From an uncultured Erysipelotrichaceae bacterium (GTDB lineage Bacteria; Bacillota_I; Bacilli_A; Erysipelotrichales; Erysipelotrichaceae): DNA of 8,350 bases. Position numbers and translations under genes: made by a program. Below the pieces are notes generated by a model. The model was given only the letters and a program-made list of their open reading frames with translations. It searched no databases and was not told the origin of the DNA. Numbering within the stretch: the stretch's first letter is position 1; the number at the start of each line of letters is the position of its first letter. This document shows positions 1 through 5,754 of the stretch, piece by piece. The DNA is taken from positions 1-8,350 of the forward strand of contig CADBPK010000097.1 of assembly GCA_902796465.1 (NCBI GenBank). Direction: 5' to 3'.

Positions 1-226
1 AGCGTATTACGATATCATCCCGGTCATCTTTCAGATAATCCAGGAGTGTATCCGTCGCTGCCATAAGATCTTCTTCACTCATTCCGATCTTCTCATAAGT
101 AAGATCCCTTTCATATTCCCGGCGGTAGAATCCTCTGTTGAAACAGCAGATATCCACGACGGTCAGCAGAATGGCGACGGAAAGGAGAAAAAAGCCAGCG
201 GAAACCAGGAATCTACGCATTTTCAT
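1..226 (-). CDS. DUF1461/TIGR01906-like integral membrane protein, N-terminal part (cut by window edge)
   Basis: The first 75 codons are visible; the rest lies beyond the left edge. The protein starts MKMRRFLVSAGFFLLSVAIL, with one hydrophobic segment at about residues 6-26. It continues with a soluble stretch containing FYRREYE, then IGMSEEDLMAATDTLLDYL. An N-terminal membrane anchor followed by an FY..EY motif and a 'GMS.EDL....LLDYL' helix matches my memory of the DUF1461 (TIGR01906) family of Bacillota membrane proteins. Their function is not established, so none is given. The start at 226 overlaps the 3' end of rdgB by 14 bp and is preceded by GAAGG about nine bases upstream, inside rdgB. 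The in-frame ATG at 220 is an alternative start. It is probably the third gene of the HD-rdgB transcript and translationally coupled to rdgB. The family call rests on the N-terminus only. Confidence 0.6.
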   Translation of the reverse strand, partial: MKMRRFLVSAGFFLLSVAILLTVVDICCFNRGFYRREYERDLTYEKIGMSEEDLMAATDTLLDYLKDDRDDIVIR

Positions 227-800
227 AAAGCCATACCTTCAGCTTTTCGATTGCTTTTCCGCGGTGGGAAATGCCGTTCTTTTCATCTTTTGTCATTTCT
301 GCCATCGTTTTGTGAAGCGGCGGAAAGTACATGATCGGATCATAGCCGAAACCATTCTCCCCTTTCGGCTCATATGCAATGGTACATTCGGCTGTATCCT
401 CAAATACTACCGGTTCCATATCCGGACGTGTTATGGCTATGGCACATACATAACGGCAGGTCCTGTCAGTGATATCCTTCATCTTTTCGAGGATGATCCT
501 GTTTTTTTCCGTGTACGGCGTATCGTGGCCGAGCCATCTGGCACTCATAACACCCGGCTTACGGTCGAATGCATCGATCTCCAGTCCGGAATCGTCTGAA
601 ATCGCCATGATCCCATAGCGGTCTGTCAGAGCTTTCGCTTTGATGACTGCGTTTTCAGAGAATGTCTTTCCTGTTTCTTCGATCTCCCCGAGGTCCGGGA
701 AATCGTGAAGCGTCAATACTGTATATCCTTCCGGTTCCAGCATCTGCCGGAATTCCCTGATTTTTCCTTCGTTCGTACTGGCTACTGCGATTTTTTTCAT
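213..800 (-). CDS. rdgB: RdgB/HAM1 family XTP/dITP pyrophosphatase
   Basis: This 195-residue protein has the usual length for the family. RdgB hydrolyses non-canonical purine nucleoside triphosphates (dITP, XTP, ITP) to the monophosphate and pyrophosphate, keeping deaminated purines out of DNA and RNA. It is cytosolic and Mg-dependent. Visible signatures are STNEGK at 8-13 (phosphate-binding start of the fold), SDDSGLEIDA at 68-77 with the acidic residues expected to bind metal and activate water, PGVMSARW at 82-89, GENGFGYDP at 147-155 (base recognition) and SHRGKA at 178-183. The ATG at 800 has an AAAGGAG ribosome binding site and overlaps the stop of the upstream HD-domain gene as ATGA, so the two are probably translationally coupled. 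All key motifs are intact. Confidence 0.95.
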   Translation of the reverse strand: MKKIAVASTNEGKIREFRQMLEPEGYTVLTLHDFPDLGEIEETGKTFSENAVIKAKALTDRYGIMAISDDSGLEIDAFDRKPGVMSARWLGHDTPYTEKNRIILEKMKDITDRTCRYVCAIAITRPDMEPVVFEDTAECTIAYEPKGENGFGYDPIMYFPPLHKTMAEMTKDEKNGISHRGKAIEKLKVWLYENA

Positions 801-1807
801 TGATGTACTCCTTTCATCCAGATCGTCATAGGATCTGAAAGATATTCTTTTACCATTGCTGCAAACAGCGGGTCAGCAGTGCTGAGCCTCCCTGTTCCTT
901 TAATGAACGGATCAATATACCGTTTTTTTGTCCGCACGGTGATCCATCCTTCCCCTTCCATCTGCTTTTCTGAAATCAGAAGATGGTTCATATTCCGGAA
1001 ACGGCTCCAGCGCTGACATAAGGAGCTGTTCTCCAGTTTTGCGATGATATGTTCTTCTGTCTTCATCAGATCTTTTTCTGTCAGAAAACCGGACCGTATT
1101 CCTTCCTTCAGGATATCTGCCAGTATCTGCATGGAATAGCGGTCTTCCGGAGAACAGTAGATCTTGCCGCATTCAAGTGCGTACAGGGCAAACTGACGCG
1201 CTGTATCGATATTCCGGAACATGATCTCTGTCTCTCCGAATTCATTATTACCGGTCTCCAGATCTTCAAATACCGACCGGATAAAGGATGTCCCATCAAT
1301 GCCGAACTGGACGATATTACCGCAGGTATATTCCAGACGGTCAGCAGAGAGCCGGGGAGAATCATTATCAGCGACGGGATAGAGGTGATAATCTGAGACA
1401 TCACAGATGGCTATATTGGCTGCTGTCAGCAGACCGGTAATTCCGCAGTCATTCCGTATGACTTCTTCTGTCAGGGATTCCGTACTCTCCTGCTTGATCT
1501 GGTCACCGTGGATAAAATCGACTACATGCGCAAAGCCCGGCGTGGCGATATCATGAAACAGTCCGGAAAGCGCCTGTACAGGATTCCCGGTGAAACGCCA
1601 TATAATATAGGCTGTCCCGAGGCTGTGCATATATCTTGTATAACGGTCCATACCGGCAAACATAGGGAAGCCTGTATATTCCAGACCGCAGTTCATACCT
1701 ATATGGGTTAAACGCTGCATGGCATCTGTATCACAGTAAGGGTGAAGAAAATGAGCTCCCCCGGTGCCATAGATGTCATACAGTTTTTCATAATCCATAT
1801 CTTTCAT
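797..1807 (-). CDS. HD-domain metal-dependent phosphohydrolase (dGTPase-like)
   Basis: Taken from the ATG at 1807 the protein has 336 residues. An HD metal-binding signature is visible: MHSLG (H61), FHDIATPGFAHVVDF (H85, D86, H94, D97). The phrase HDIATPGFAHVVDF resembles deoxynucleoside triphosphate triphosphohydrolases and related HD proteins, which hydrolyse phosphate esters with a bound divalent metal. The exact substrate cannot be read from the sequence. The reading frame stays open upstream to 1972, but that stretch runs through a terminator hairpin and the whole tRNA-Gln gene, so the upstream starts are rejected. No clear Shine-Dalgarno sequence precedes the ATG at 1807; an in-frame ATG at 1798 is an alternative. 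The stop overlaps the rdgB start by four bases. The neighbour suggests a role in nucleotide metabolism, by inference only. Confidence 0.8.
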   Translation of the reverse strand: MKDMDYEKLYDIYGTGGAHFLHPYCDTDAMQRLTHIGMNCGLEYTGFPMFAGMDRYTRYMHSLGTAYIIWRFTGNPVQALSGLFHDIATPGFAHVVDFIHGDQIKQESTESLTEEVIRNDCGITGLLTAANIAICDVSDYHLYPVADNDSPRLSADRLEYTCGNIVQFGIDGTSFIRSVFEDLETGNNEFGETEIMFRNIDTARQFALYALECGKIYCSPEDRYSMQILADILKEGIRSGFLTEKDLMKTEEHIIAKLENSSLCQRWSRFRNMNHLLISEKQMEGEGWITVRTKKRYIDPFIKGTGRLSTADPLFAAMVKEYLSDPMTIWMKGVHQ

Positions 1808-1813
1808 GCGCTT

Positions 1814-1842
1814 ATCATACAACAGATCAGGCGTAAAATCAC
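1814..1842 (-). promoter_or_regulatory. Possible promoter of the HD-rdgB-DUF1461 gene set
   Basis: On the minus strand TATGAT (1819-1814) matches the -10 consensus at five of six bases. A poor -35 (GTGATT, 1842-1837) lies 17 bp upstream. The set follows a strong terminator, so it needs its own promoter in this 65-bp gap. The -10 ends six bases before the ATG at 1807, which would give a leaderless or nearly leaderless transcript. The weak -35 keeps confidence low. Confidence 0.3.
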
Positions 1843-1867
1843 ATGATACGAACGCGTCAGCAGATAA

Positions 1868-1896
1868 AATAAAAAACGGGAACATGTTCCCGTTTT
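1868..1896 (-). terminator. Intrinsic terminator of tRNA-Gln
   Basis: A perfect inverted repeat at 1873-1896 has 10-bp arms (AAAACGGGAA / TTCCCGTTTT) and a CATG loop. On the minus strand it is followed by a T-rich tail (TTATTTTA). It lies just past the 3' end of the tRNA-Gln gene, so it would end that short transcript before the HD-domain gene. On the plus strand the T tract is only four bases, so it should work mainly on the minus strand. Confidence 0.88.
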
Positions 1897-1899
1897 CAG

Positions 1900-1971
1900 C
1901 TGGGATAGAGAGATTCGAACTCCCGAGTGGCTGGTTCAGAGCCAGCTGCCTTACCGCTTGGCTATATCCCA
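1900..1971 (-). tRNA. tRNA-Gln (anticodon CUG)
   Basis: The 72-nt minus-strand sequence folds as a cloverleaf. The acceptor stem TGGGATA pairs perfectly with TATCCCA, followed by discriminator G as in other tRNA-Gln. The D arm contains AGCCAAGCGGTAAGGC. The anticodon stem GCTGG/CCAGC encloses the loop CTCTGAA, giving anticodon CUG (decodes CAG). The T arm has the usual GTTCGAATC loop. The terminal CCA is not encoded, so it must be added by the CCA-adding enzyme. CUG is the less universal Gln isoacceptor, since a UUG tRNA can read both Gln codons. It has its own promoter and terminator, and is divergent from gltX. Confidence 0.95.
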
Positions 1972-1984
1972 ATGAGCAATAACA

Positions 1985-2013
1985 ATAATACTCTAAAGGC
2001 TGCCAGAAAGCAA
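1985..2013 (-). promoter_or_regulatory. Promoter of tRNA-Gln
   Basis: On the minus strand a -10 TATTAT (1990-1985) is separated by 17 bp from TTGCTT (2013-2008), a partial -35 with the conserved TTG. Transcription would begin at about 1978, a few bases before the mature tRNA 5' end at 1971. Confidence 0.5.
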
Positions 2014-2034
2014 GCAGAAATTTAAAATAATCAG

Positions 2035-2054
2035 TGTATATGCATACATATACA
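2035..2054. repeat. Inverted repeat between the divergent tRNA-Gln and gltX promoters
   Basis: TGTATATG, four bases (CATA), then CATATACA form a perfect 8-bp inverted repeat. It lies about 20 bp upstream of the tRNA-Gln -35 and about 50 bp upstream of the gltX -10. It could be an operator for a dimeric regulator, but AT-rich palindromes also occur by chance and no known site is recognised. Confidence 0.35.
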
Positions 2055-2078
2055 GTTTAACAGGGATTTTTGATTCTG

Positions 2079-2109
2079 TTCATGCAAAAGAACCATATTA
2101 GGTTATAAT
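2079..2109 (+). promoter_or_regulatory. Promoter of gltX
   Basis: A perfect -10 hexamer TATAAT lies at 2104-2109. The best upstream element is TTCATG at 2079-2084 with a 19-bp spacer, a weak match to TTGACA. Transcription would start at about 2116, leaving a leader of about 30 nt that carries the ribosome binding site AAGGAG at 2130-2135. Confidence 0.5.
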
Positions 2110-2144
2110 ATGATAGTTGATTTTATATAAAGGAGTATTTGATT

Positions 2145-3605
2145 ATGGCTATCAGAACACGGTTTGCCCCGAGTCCTACAGGATATATGCATATCGGAAA
2201 CCTCAGAACGGCCCTGTATGCCTACCTGGTTGCGAAAAAGGATCCCGAAGGTGTATTTATCCTGAGGATCGAAGATACCGACCAGGGACGTCTTGTGGAA
2301 GGCGCAACGGATATTATTTATGAAACGCTGAAACAGTGCGGACTTCATCATGATGAAGGACCGGATGTCGGCGGCAATTACGGCCCGTATGTACAGTCTG
2401 AGCGTGTACGCGACGGAATCTATATGGATCATGCAGTCAAGCTGATCCGCAGAGGCGGCGCGCATTACTGCTTCTGCGACCAGGAATCCATCGCAGCCCA
2501 GAAAGAAAACAGTACGGACGGTTTTCAGTTCACAGACCCCTGCCGCAGCATTCCCCTTGAGGAAGCTGAAGCACGTGTCAAAGCCGGTGAGCCGTTTGTC
2601 GTAAGACAGACGATCCCTTCCGAGGGAACCACTTCATTTGACGATGAGGTATTCGGACATATCACCGTTGACAACGCAACGCTGGATGAAGCTGTCCTGA
2701 TCAAGAGAGACGGTTTCCCAACCTATAACTTTGCCAATATCGTAGATGATCATCTGATGGAGATCACGGATGTCGTAAGAGGCATGGAGTATCTTTCCTC
2801 CACGCCGAAGTACAATCTGATCTATGAATCCTTCGGATGGGATATTCCGCGCTATATCCACTGCCCGCCTGTTATGAAGGATGAACACAGCAAACTTTCC
2901 AAAAGGAACGGGGACGCATCCTTCCAGGATCTGATGACAAAAGGATATCTGCCGGAAGCAGTCCTCAATTACATTGCCCTTCTCGGCTGGTCACCGGAAA
3001 CAGAACAGGAGATCTATACGATCGATGAGCTGATCGAAGCGTTCAATGTGCATCATATCGGCACGAACGGCGCGATCTTCGATATCAACAAGCTCACATG
3101 TATCAACGGCATGTGGCTGCGCAAGATGGATCTGGACTCCCACTATGCGCTGATCAAACCATATATCGATTCCGCTGTTAAAAGTAATTTTGACGGAAAG
3201 AAGATCGCCGCGATCGTGCAGGTCCGTGCGAATACGCTTGTCGAGATTCCGGAAATGCTGGACTTCTTTGATTCATTCAGTGCGGATTATTCACCGGAAC
3301 TTTACAGAAATAAGAAAATGAAAACGGATCCGGCAATCGCGCTGGAATCCCTGAAAGCCGCATATGATGTACTGAAGGATGTGACAGACTGGACTCAGGA
3401 GAATATCCATGAGATCCTGCTTGCCCTGCCGAAGAAGATGGAGCGCAAGAACGGACAGGTCCTCTTCCCGGTACGTCTGGCAGTTACGGGTAAACAAACT
3501 ACGCCGGGCGGTGCAATCGAGATCGCCGATATCCTCGGCAAGGAAGAAACACTGCGCAGACTGGAAGCTTCCATCCGGATGCTGGAAACTGCGCTGCAGG
3601 CGTAA
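2145..3605 (+). CDS. gltX: Glutamyl-tRNA synthetase (class I)
   Basis: This 486-residue class I synthetase has normal length for bacterial GluRS. It activates glutamate with ATP and loads it on tRNA-Glu. In many Bacillota it also misacylates tRNA-Gln, which GatCAB then amidates. Visible parts are FAPSPTGYMHIGN with the HIGH-type motif (HIGN, 16-19), RIEDTD at 41-46 in the glutamate pocket, CFC (109-111) with C133 in a zinc-finger-like insertion, FPTYNFANIVDDHLMEITDVVRGMEYLSSTPKY in the Rossmann domain (split here only by my description), and KLSKR at 250-254 as the KMSKS loop. A helical anticodon-binding domain follows to the end. The ATG at 2145 is chosen because AAGGAG sits nine bases upstream; the in-frame TTG at 2139 is too close to it. 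Whether the enzyme is discriminating cannot be read by eye. Confidence 0.96.
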   Translation: MAIRTRFAPSPTGYMHIGNLRTALYAYLVAKKDPEGVFILRIEDTDQGRLVEGATDIIYETLKQCGLHHDEGPDVGGNYGPYVQSERVRDGIYMDHAVKLIRRGGAHYCFCDQESIAAQKENSTDGFQFTDPCRSIPLEEAEARVKAGEPFVVRQTIPSEGTTSFDDEVFGHITVDNATLDEAVLIKRDGFPTYNFANIVDDHLMEITDVVRGMEYLSSTPKYNLIYESFGWDIPRYIHCPPVMKDEHSKLSKRNGDASFQDLMTKGYLPEAVLNYIALLGWSPETEQEIYTIDELIEAFNVHHIGTNGAIFDINKLTCINGMWLRKMDLDSHYALIKPYIDSAVKSNFDGKKIAAIVQVRANTLVEIPEMLDFFDSFSADYSPELYRNKKMKTDPAIALESLKAAYDVLKDVTDWTQENIHEILLALPKKMERKNGQVLFPVRLAVTGKQTTPGGAIEIADILGKEETLRRLEASIRMLETALQA

Positions 3606-3611
3606 GAACAG

Positions 3612-3640
3612 GCATATCCATACGGGTATGCTTTTCTTTA
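3612..3640 (+). terminator. Intrinsic terminator after gltX
   Basis: GCATATCC (3612-3619) and GGGTATGC (3624-3631) form an 8-bp stem with one G-U pair and an ATAC loop, followed by TTTTCTTTA. It begins seven bases after the gltX stop codon. Confidence 0.8.
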
Positions 3641-3642
3641 TG

Positions 3643-3669
3643 TTGTATATACTAAAAAAGTGGTAGAAT
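3643..3669 (+). promoter_or_regulatory. Promoter of the Na/Pi-cotransporter-like gene
   Basis: TAGAAT (3664-3669) is preceded by TGG, giving an extended -10 (TGnTAGAAT). A partial -35, TTGTAT, lies at 3643-3648 with a short 15-bp spacer, which the extended -10 could compensate for. It lies right behind the gltX terminator. Transcription would start near 3676, giving a leader of about 140 nt. Confidence 0.45.
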
Positions 3670-3746
3670 ATCTAAGTATTTGGAGCGTATGCATCAGTAA
3701 ATGCTGCTTCTGATACGATCATTTCTCTTTTGAAAGGGAAATCGAT

Positions 3747-3764
3747 ATGCAGGCAGTCAAATGA
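3747..3764 (+). CDS. Possible leader peptide (five codons, MQAVK)
   Basis: The ATG at 3747 opens a five-codon ORF ending in TGA at 3762. AAAGGG (3733-3738) lies eight bases upstream, a plausible ribosome binding site and spacing. The ORF runs through the 5' arm and loop of the terminator hairpin at 3753-3774, so a ribosome on it would disrupt that hairpin. An ORF this short arises easily by chance. Confidence 0.2.
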   Translation: MQAVK

Positions 3765-3774
3765 CTGCGTTTTT
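3753..3774 (+). terminator. Intrinsic terminator-like hairpin inside the Na/Pi gene leader
   Basis: GCAGTC (3753-3758) and GACTGC (3763-3768) form a 6-bp stem, or 7 bp if the flanking A-T pair closes, with a short AAAT loop. G and five Ts follow. It lies about 40 bases before the start codon at 3814, well behind the separate gltX terminator, which suggests premature termination of this gene's own transcript. Confidence 0.55.
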
Positions 3775-3813
3775 AAAAATATAAATTGAATTCTGCATTT
3801 AACAGGAGGAAAA

Positions 3814-5640
3814 ATGGGAATATTCTATAAAGTCGTCTCCATGGCAGGCGGCTTGGCACTCTTCCTTTACGGCATGCGGATCATGGGCGACGGACTGAAA
3901 AATTCATCCGGCTCTGCCCTGAAGACCGTACTCGGAAAAGTTACCAATAAAACATACATGAGCTTTCTGCTCGGTATGCTTGTCACATGTATGATTCAGA
4001 GTTCCACCGCTACGATCGTACTTACCGTCGGTCTTGTCGGTGCCGGATTTCTGACATTCCGTCAGTCGATCGGCATTGTGCTCGGTGCCAATGTCGGTAC
4101 CAGTATTACCGCGCAGATCATCCGTCTGATGGACCTGGAGGCCGGATCTGACAGTCTTCTGTATCTGTTCAAATCCGATAACCTCGCCCCAATCGCTCTG
4201 ATTATCGGTATCATACTGATCATGTTCGTAAACAAGCGAAATGCCAAGAATACCGGTACGATCTTCATGGGATTCGGTATTCTCTTCGTCGGTCTGATGA
4301 ATATGAGCGCTGCTGTTTCCGGAATGAGCGATTATCTGAAGACATTCCTGGTTTCTTTTGAGAACAACTATATTATGGGATTCCTTGCAGGTGTTCTGGC
4401 AACCGGAATCATTCAGTCATCATCTGCTGTTGTCGGTATCCTGCAGTCTGTAGCCAGTTCAGTCGGCATTAAGTTCTGCGGTGTATTTGCCATCATCCTC
4501 GGTGTCAATATCGGTGACTGTCTGACGACCTATCTCGTATCCAGTATCGGTGCCAAACCGGATCAGATCCGCACTGTCCTGGTGCATATCATATACAATG
4601 TCTTTGCGTTGGTACTGGTCGTTACAGCATTGACTGTCATGCGTTATACAGGCATACTTAATGATCACATCTGGTATATGACATTGAACTCAGGCGGCGT
4701 CGCAAATGTACACGGTCTCTTCAGACTGATCCCGGCTGTTGTCCTGCTGCCCTGTTCCGGCCTGTTCGCAAAGATGGCAGAAAAATTTGTTCCTGATCTG
4801 CCGAAGAGCGAAGAAGAAGACGAACTGGAAAAAACGCTCCGCGAACTGGACAACCGTCTTCTCCAAAACCCTGTGCTCGCGCTTGGCGAAGTTCATAACC
4901 TGATCTGTCACATGGGAAAAACTGTTCTGAAAAACTTCGGCAGTGCAGTTGAAATTACAAAAGCATATAACGAGAAAACAGACAGGCGTCTGATGGAAAG
5001 AGAAAACAGGATCGACCGTATAGCTGATGCGGCAAACCAGTACCTGGTCGACCTCTCTCCGAATATTGCCAGCGAAACCGATGAACATGATCTGAATTAT
5101 CAGCTTAAGGCATTGATCTGTTTCGAAAGAATCGGTGATCTCTGCGTGAATATTAAATCCGCTTCCAAATCACTGGCTGACGCTGACAGAAAGCTGTCTG
5201 ATACTGCCCAGCATGAACTGAGTGTTATTGCGGAAGCAGTCAGTGATATTCTGAAGAAGACATATGAAAGTTATGAAACGGATGATGAGAACCTGGCGGC
5301 AGCCATTGAACCGTGTGAAGAAGTAATCGACGAACTGATCGACAATATCAAAGACAGACATCTCTACAGAACCCGTCATCATCTCTGCAGTACAACAGCG
5401 GCTTTGTTCTATCAGGATATGCTGCAGAACATGGAACGTATTTCCGACCAGTGTTCCGATCTCGGTGTATACCTTCTGGCCAAGAAGGACAATTATATCC
5501 GCGGTATGGAACATCGTTATATCCACAACCTGCATCATTCGCCGGACAGGGAATACCAGCTCCGGTTTTCGGAAAACTATGACAAGTACTTCAGCATGCT
5601 GGAGAATGAACCCGGCAAGGAAGAGCAGACGGAAGAATAA
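3814..5640 (+). CDS. Na/Pi cotransporter family protein with C-terminal PhoU-like domain
   Basis: This 608-residue protein has two parts. Residues 1 to about 320 are membrane-embedded with several hydrophobic segments and the duplicated signature of the Na/Pi cotransporter (NptA-like, PF02690) family: QSSTAT at 62-67 with GANVGTS at 91-97, and QSSSAV at 201-206 with GVNIGDCLTT at 230-239. After a charged linker (KSEEEDELEK, 331-340), residues of about 345-570 form a helical PhoU-like domain with ERIGDLC and MERISDQCSDLG, the repeated E(R)xxD-type helices of PhoU. The family is thought to move phosphate with sodium across the cytoplasmic membrane; the PhoU-like tail would be cytoplasmic and may regulate transport. 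The transported ion is not proven for most bacterial members. The start has a strong AGGAGG site at 3804-3809. It is monocistronic, with a structured leader and its own terminator. Confidence 0.92.
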   Translation: MGIFYKVVSMAGGLALFLYGMRIMGDGLKNSSGSALKTVLGKVTNKTYMSFLLGMLVTCMIQSSTATIVLTVGLVGAGFLTFRQSIGIVLGANVGTSITAQIIRLMDLEAGSDSLLYLFKSDNLAPIALIIGIILIMFVNKRNAKNTGTIFMGFGILFVGLMNMSAAVSGMSDYLKTFLVSFENNYIMGFLAGVLATGIIQSSSAVVGILQSVASSVGIKFCGVFAIILGVNIGDCLTTYLVSSIGAKPDQIRTVLVHIIYNVFALVLVVTALTVMRYTGILNDHIWYMTLNSGGVANVHGLFRLIPAVVLLPCSGLFAKMAEKFVPDLPKSEEEDELEKTLRELDNRLLQNPVLALGEVHNLICHMGKTVLKNFGSAVEITKAYNEKTDRRLMERENRIDRIADAANQYLVDLSPNIASETDEHDLNYQLKALICFERIGDLCVNIKSASKSLADADRKLSDTAQHELSVIAEAVSDILKKTYESYETDDENLAAAIEPCEEVIDELIDNIKDRHLYRTRHHLCSTTAALFYQDMLQNMERISDQCSDLGVYLLAKKDNYIRGMEHRYIHNLHHSPDREYQLRFSENYDKYFSMLENEPGKEEQTEE

Positions 5641-5653
5641 GTATATTAATTTG

Positions 5654-5685
5654 AACTGTCTCATATGATGAGGCAGTTTTTATTT
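5654..5685 (+). terminator. Intrinsic terminator after the Na/Pi gene
   Basis: AACTGTCTCAT (5654-5664) pairs with ATGAGGCAGTT (5668-5678) as an 11-bp stem with one G-U pair and a three-base loop, followed by TTTATTT. It starts 13 bases after the stop codon. Confidence 0.88.
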
Positions 5686-5711
5686 GAGTTACCAAATCTG
5701 GAAAAGGCATC

Positions 5712-5747
5712 AAAAAAGTCAGAACATCCCGCCGGGAGTGCTCTGAC
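5712..5747 (-). terminator. Intrinsic terminator of the Fem-like gene
   Basis: On the minus strand a GC-rich hairpin at 5747-5718 begins GTCAGAGCA and ends TGTTCTGAC, with 12 pairs, one mismatch and a CGGC loop. It is followed by six Ts (5717-5712) and starts eight bases past the stop codon of the Fem-like gene. It faces the terminator of the convergent Na/Pi gene. Confidence 0.9.
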
Positions 5748-5754
5748 ATTTGAT

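Larger units (their letters stand above)
3676..3813 (+). promoter_or_regulatory. Structured 5' leader, candidate transcription attenuator of the Na/Pi gene
   Basis: The leader between the predicted promoter and the ribosome binding site holds two hairpins in order. The first (3721-3742, arms ATTTCTCTTT and its near-complement) covers the sequence AAAGGG. The second (3753-3774) looks like an intrinsic terminator. A five-codon ORF with AAAGGG as its ribosome binding site starts at 3747. TAAATGC (3698-3704) is perfectly complementary to GCATTTA (3795-3801) just before the main ribosome binding site, so an alternative long-range fold is possible. I do not recognise a known riboswitch class. The function as an attenuator is inference. 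Confidence 0.4.

Noticed and set aside
138..599. Plus-strand ORF of 153 codons opposite rdgB and the DUF1461-like gene.
   Set aside because: It is the antisense of rdgB, which has all family motifs. No ribosome site or recognisable protein.
797..1972. A 391-residue version of the HD-domain protein starting at 1972.
   Set aside because: Its first 55 codons read through the tRNA-Gln gene and its terminator. The real start must lie after 1873; ATG at 1807 is preferred.
2139..2144. TTG at 2139 as the gltX start.
   Set aside because: It lies only three bases after AAGGAG, while ATG at 2145 has normal spacing and matches the usual GluRS N-terminus.
3689..3700. Tiny ORF MHQ in the Na/Pi gene leader with GGAG upstream.
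   Set aside because: GGAG is only three bases before the ATG, too close to be a working ribosome site.
5170..5664. Minus-strand ORF of 164 codons opposite the end of the Na/Pi gene.
   Set aside because: It is antisense to the PhoU-like domain, with low-complexity hydrophobic composition and no family signature.
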